Shown here one piece after another: positions 23,780-25,823 of a stretch of 25,823 nucleotides of DNA. Every line of letters begins with the position of its first letter. Within the stretch, counting starts at the first letter, position 1. Source of the stretch: an uncultured Oxalobacteraceae bacterium (GTDB lineage Bacteria > Pseudomonadota > Gammaproteobacteria > Burkholderiales > Burkholderiaceae). The notes beneath the pieces were generated by a model, which saw only the letters and a program-made list of their open reading frames with translations, was not told the origin of the DNA and made no database searches. The DNA lies in contig CAMLHI010000008.1 of NCBI GenBank assembly GCA_946479705.1, positions 1-25,823 on the forward strand. Reading direction: 5' to 3'. A program made the translations under genes and the position numbers.

Positions 23780-25537
23780 TTACCAGCCGCCGACCCAGCC
23801 CTGGAACAGGCCTTCGGGAAGCGTGTCCGTATTCGCGCCGCGCAGGAAGTCGAAATCGCATCCCTGGTGCGCCTGCTCTACACTGCGGCAAAACATCGCG
23901 CGATAACCCCGGGTATGCGTCTCGACGCGCGGTGGCAGCGCGGCGCGCCGTTCGGCCATCTCCTCGGCGCTGACCAGGATGTCAAGGCGGCGTTGTGCGA
24001 CGTCGAGCTCGATCATGTCGCCGGTGCGCACGCAAGCGAGCGGGCCACCGGCGGCCGCTTCGGGAGATACATGCAGGATCGCCGTGCCGTAGGCAGTGCC
24101 GCTCATGCGCGCGTCGGAAATCCGTACCATGTCCATGACGCCCTTTTCCATCAGGCGGCGCGGAATCGGCAGCATTCCCCATTCCGGCATCGCCGCACCC
24201 ACCGGACCCACGTTGCGCAGTATGAGTACGCTGTTTTCGTCGATCGCCAGCGCCGGATCGTCGATCTGGTCGGCCAGCGCCTGGACGTCCTCGAAGACGA
24301 CTGCAGGGCCACGGTGCTGGAACAGCGTGCGATCAGCGGCGCACGCCTTGATGACGGCACCATCCGGAGCCAGGCTGCCCTTGACCACGACGATGCTTTC
24401 GCCAGGTTTGACGGGGTTGTCCAGTGGACGGATCACCTGGGTGTCCAGCACCTCGGCCTCGGCCACGATGTCGCCGATGGTTTTTCCCTCGACGGTGCGG
24501 GCGTCCAGGTGCAGCAAGGGCGCCAGCGTCTTGAGCAGGGCCGGCACGCCGCCCGCCGTCATCAGCCGTTCGGTCAGGAACTCGCCGGACGGCTGAACGT
24601 TGGCGATCAACGGCACGCGCCGGGCAATGACGTCGAAGCGGTCGAGCGTGAGGGGGACGCCAACCCGTCCGGCCAGTGCCAGCAAATGAATAATCACATT
24701 CGTCGATCCACCGATTGCACACAACAAGGTGATGGCATTGTCGAACGCGCGCGCATCCAGCACCTGGGCCGGCGATGGCGTGCCAGTGCGCGCCATGGTC
24801 ACGCTGCGGTGGCCAACCTGCTTGGCGAACAGGCTGCGCCGTCCATCGGTGGAGGGAATCAGGCTGCTGCCGGCGAGCGACAGGCCGAGCGCTTCGCAAA
24901 TCGTCGACATCGACGAGGCGGTGCCCATCTCGCTGCAATGGCCGGGCGAACCCATGACGCTGCGCTCGAACTGTTCAAATTCCGTGGTGGAGACCTCGCC
25001 AGCCCGCATCTGGTCGACAAAGCGCCAGACGCCCGTGGCGGTCGCCAAAGGGCCGCCGGACATGGAGCGCGGGGTGGCGGGACCGCTATTGAGCACGATG
25101 GCGGGCACATTGGCGCTCGCCGCGCCCATCAGGAGGCCTGGCTGGGTCTTGTCGCAGCCGCCAAGCAGGACCACCGAATCGAAGGGGTAGCCGCGGATGA
25201 TTTCTTCCGCGTCCATCGACAGCAGGTTACGAAATGGGAAGGAGCTCGGCTTGATCAGGTTCTCGCTGAGTGACATCATCGGTACTTCGAAGGGTATACC
25301 GCCTGCCTCGAGAATGCCTTCGCGGACTTTCACGGCAAGTGCGCGCAGGTTCAGGTTGCAGGGGTTCAGGTCGGACCATGTATTGAGAATGCCGACCACC
25401 GGCCGCTCGATCAAGTCCTGCCGGCTCCAGCCATCGGCGGCCAGGGTCGAACGGTGAACGAAACCTGGCAGGTCGTTTTGCCGGAACCAGCGTGCACTGC
25501 GGCGTTCCGGCGCATCCATATCTTCTTGCTTTTCCAT
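23780..25537 (-). CDS. IlvD/EDD-family [2Fe-2S] sugar-acid dehydratase
   Basis: 585-residue dehydratase turning an aldonate or other 2,3-dihydroxy acid into a 2-keto-3-deoxy acid. Cluster ligands are Cys60 (NPCN), Cys128 (GGCDK) and Cys201 (GHCSEMGT), and the catalytic serine is Ser479 in DARMSGTAYG. This spacing is within one residue of L-arabinonate dehydratase of Rhizobium (59/127/200/480, from memory), which places it with the [2Fe-2S] sugar-acid dehydratases rather than with branched-chain IlvD. The opening WFRQNDLPGFVHRS also fits that subgroup. The first ATG, at 25537, has GGAGG five bases upstream. It heads the minus-strand pair. The exact sugar acid cannot be named, and its link to amine catabolism is unclear. 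Confidence 0.9.
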   Translation of the reverse strand: MEKQEDMDAPERRSARWFRQNDLPGFVHRSTLAADGWSRQDLIERPVVGILNTWSDLNPCNLNLRALAVKVREGILEAGGIPFEVPMMSLSENLIKPSSFPFRNLLSMDAEEIIRGYPFDSVVLLGGCDKTQPGLLMGAASANVPAIVLNSGPATPRSMSGGPLATATGVWRFVDQMRAGEVSTTEFEQFERSVMGSPGHCSEMGTASSMSTICEALGLSLAGSSLIPSTDGRRSLFAKQVGHRSVTMARTGTPSPAQVLDARAFDNAITLLCAIGGSTNVIIHLLALAGRVGVPLTLDRFDVIARRVPLIANVQPSGEFLTERLMTAGGVPALLKTLAPLLHLDARTVEGKTIGDIVAEAEVLDTQVIRPLDNPVKPGESIVVVKGSLAPDGAVIKACAADRTLFQHRGPAVVFEDVQALADQIDDPALAIDENSVLILRNVGPVGAAMPEWGMLPIPRRLMEKGVMDMVRISDARMSGTAYGTAILHVSPEAAAGGPLACVRTGDMIELDVAQRRLDILVSAEEMAERRAALPPRVETHTRGYRAMFCRSVEQAHQGCDFDFLRGANTDTLPEGLFQGWVGGW

Positions 25538-25566
25538 TCAATCCTCCGGTGGTGAATTCAGCTTTC

Positions 25567-25603
25567 ACTATACGGCCGGAACGGCAACACAAGATGCCGT
25601 TCC
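25567..25603 (-). promoter_or_regulatory. 26-bp interrupted palindrome over the dehydratase promoter
   Basis: GGAACGGCA (25578-25586) and TGCCGTTCC (25595-25603) are perfect 9-bp inverted arms separated by 8 bp. On the minus strand TATAGT (25567-25572 in plus coordinates) is a good -10 for the dehydratase, 30 bp before its ATG. The palindrome covers the spacer and the -35 position, as expected for a repressor operator. The protein is unknown; no regulator gene is in the window. The remainder of 25604-25772 shows only a weak CAAAAC box (25671-25676) in the register described for the other promoters. Confidence 0.55.
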
Positions 25604-25772
25604 TGTATCACGCCGCAGCACAGGGCCATCGAAGACGTCCAAAGACGCCATGGAAAATGCCAGGAACGCCCAAAACTGAAGTGGAATTTGCCTGGACTTC
25701 GCCGCAATACGACATCTCCTGAATGGCCGGCACGGACATACTTGTAGCCATCCCAACCAAGGAGATTATCCA

Positions 25773-25823
25773 ATGACCTTCACACCGAAATTCATCAGCT
25801 TCGACTGCTACGGGACGCTCATC
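25773..25823 (+). CDS. HAD-superfamily hydrolase, haloacid-dehalogenase-type II-like (copy 3, partial)
   Basis: Only the first 17 codons lie in the window. They read MTFTPKFISFDCYGTLI, matching the first residues of copies 1 and 2 (PKYISFDCYGTL) with the nucleophile at Asp11. AAGGAG at 25759-25764 is a strong ribosome site. It is divergent from the dehydratase and probably heads another transcription unit beyond the window. Truncated by the window edge, not by mutation. Confidence 0.85.
   Translation, partial: MTFTPKFISFDCYGTLI

Noticed and set aside
1..25823. Insertion sequences, integrase, tRNA attachment site or CRISPR repeats marking the island as mobile
   Set aside because: No transposase-like or integrase-like protein, tRNA gene or regularly spaced repeat was seen. 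Any horizontal origin rests only on composition.

Overview
The window is GC-rich chromosomal DNA, most likely from a betaproteobacterium of the order Burkholderiales, with the Oxalobacteraceae (Massilia, Duganella or Janthinobacterium type) as the best guess. This rests on the high GC content, the Burkholderiales-style trimeric porin at 4094-5074, and the style of the ECF sigma operon and acetyltransferases. The placement is inference; there is no rRNA or other marker gene here. I see no tRNA, rRNA, insertion sequence, phage gene or CRISPR array.

Left part (1-7109) is ordinary accessory and envelope material. It holds an exported 573-residue protein that looks like a degenerate peptidase with a helical-repeat tail. 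Next comes a three-gene unit of a small periplasmic protein, an ECF sigma factor and its membrane anti-sigma factor, with a candidate ECF promoter in front. A porin follows, then two tandem-duplicated two-domain GNAT acetyltransferases on the minus strand.

The rest (7110-25823) reads as one large catabolic island for a nitrogen-containing organic compound, probably an amine, opine or other N-substituted amino acid. It begins with an aldehyde dehydrogenase. A long same-strand run follows (8839-18991): a haloacid-dehalogenase-like HAD protein, a PuuB-like FAD amine oxidase, a Tat-exported binding protein with a complete Dpp/Opp-type ABC importer whose two ATPases are fused, and a three-subunit flavin/iron-sulfur dehydrogenase of the HcnABC / opine-oxidase type. 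Most junctions from the permeases onward are 1-bp gaps or 4-19 bp overlaps, so uptake and oxidation are probably translationally coupled. A second unit (19172-21916) has a bicupin, an ornithine-cyclodeaminase-family reductase and a threonine-dehydratase-family PLP enzyme; the last two are visibly AT-richer than their neighbours. A second HAD paralogue follows (22088-22759) and ends at a strong terminator. On the minus strand is a GhrA-like 2-ketoacid reductase with an IlvD/EDD sugar-acid dehydratase. A third HAD paralogue starts at 25773 and runs off the end.

The working model is import of the substrate, flavin-dependent oxidation of C-N bonds to an aldehyde or 2-oxoacid plus an amine, oxidation of the aldehyde, and further processing of the amino-acid and 2-oxoacid pieces. 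The substrate cannot be read from sequence. The most unusual points are three HAD paralogues spread through one island, a promoter architecture shared by three of its transcription units, and a set of enzymes that fits no catabolic pathway I can name.
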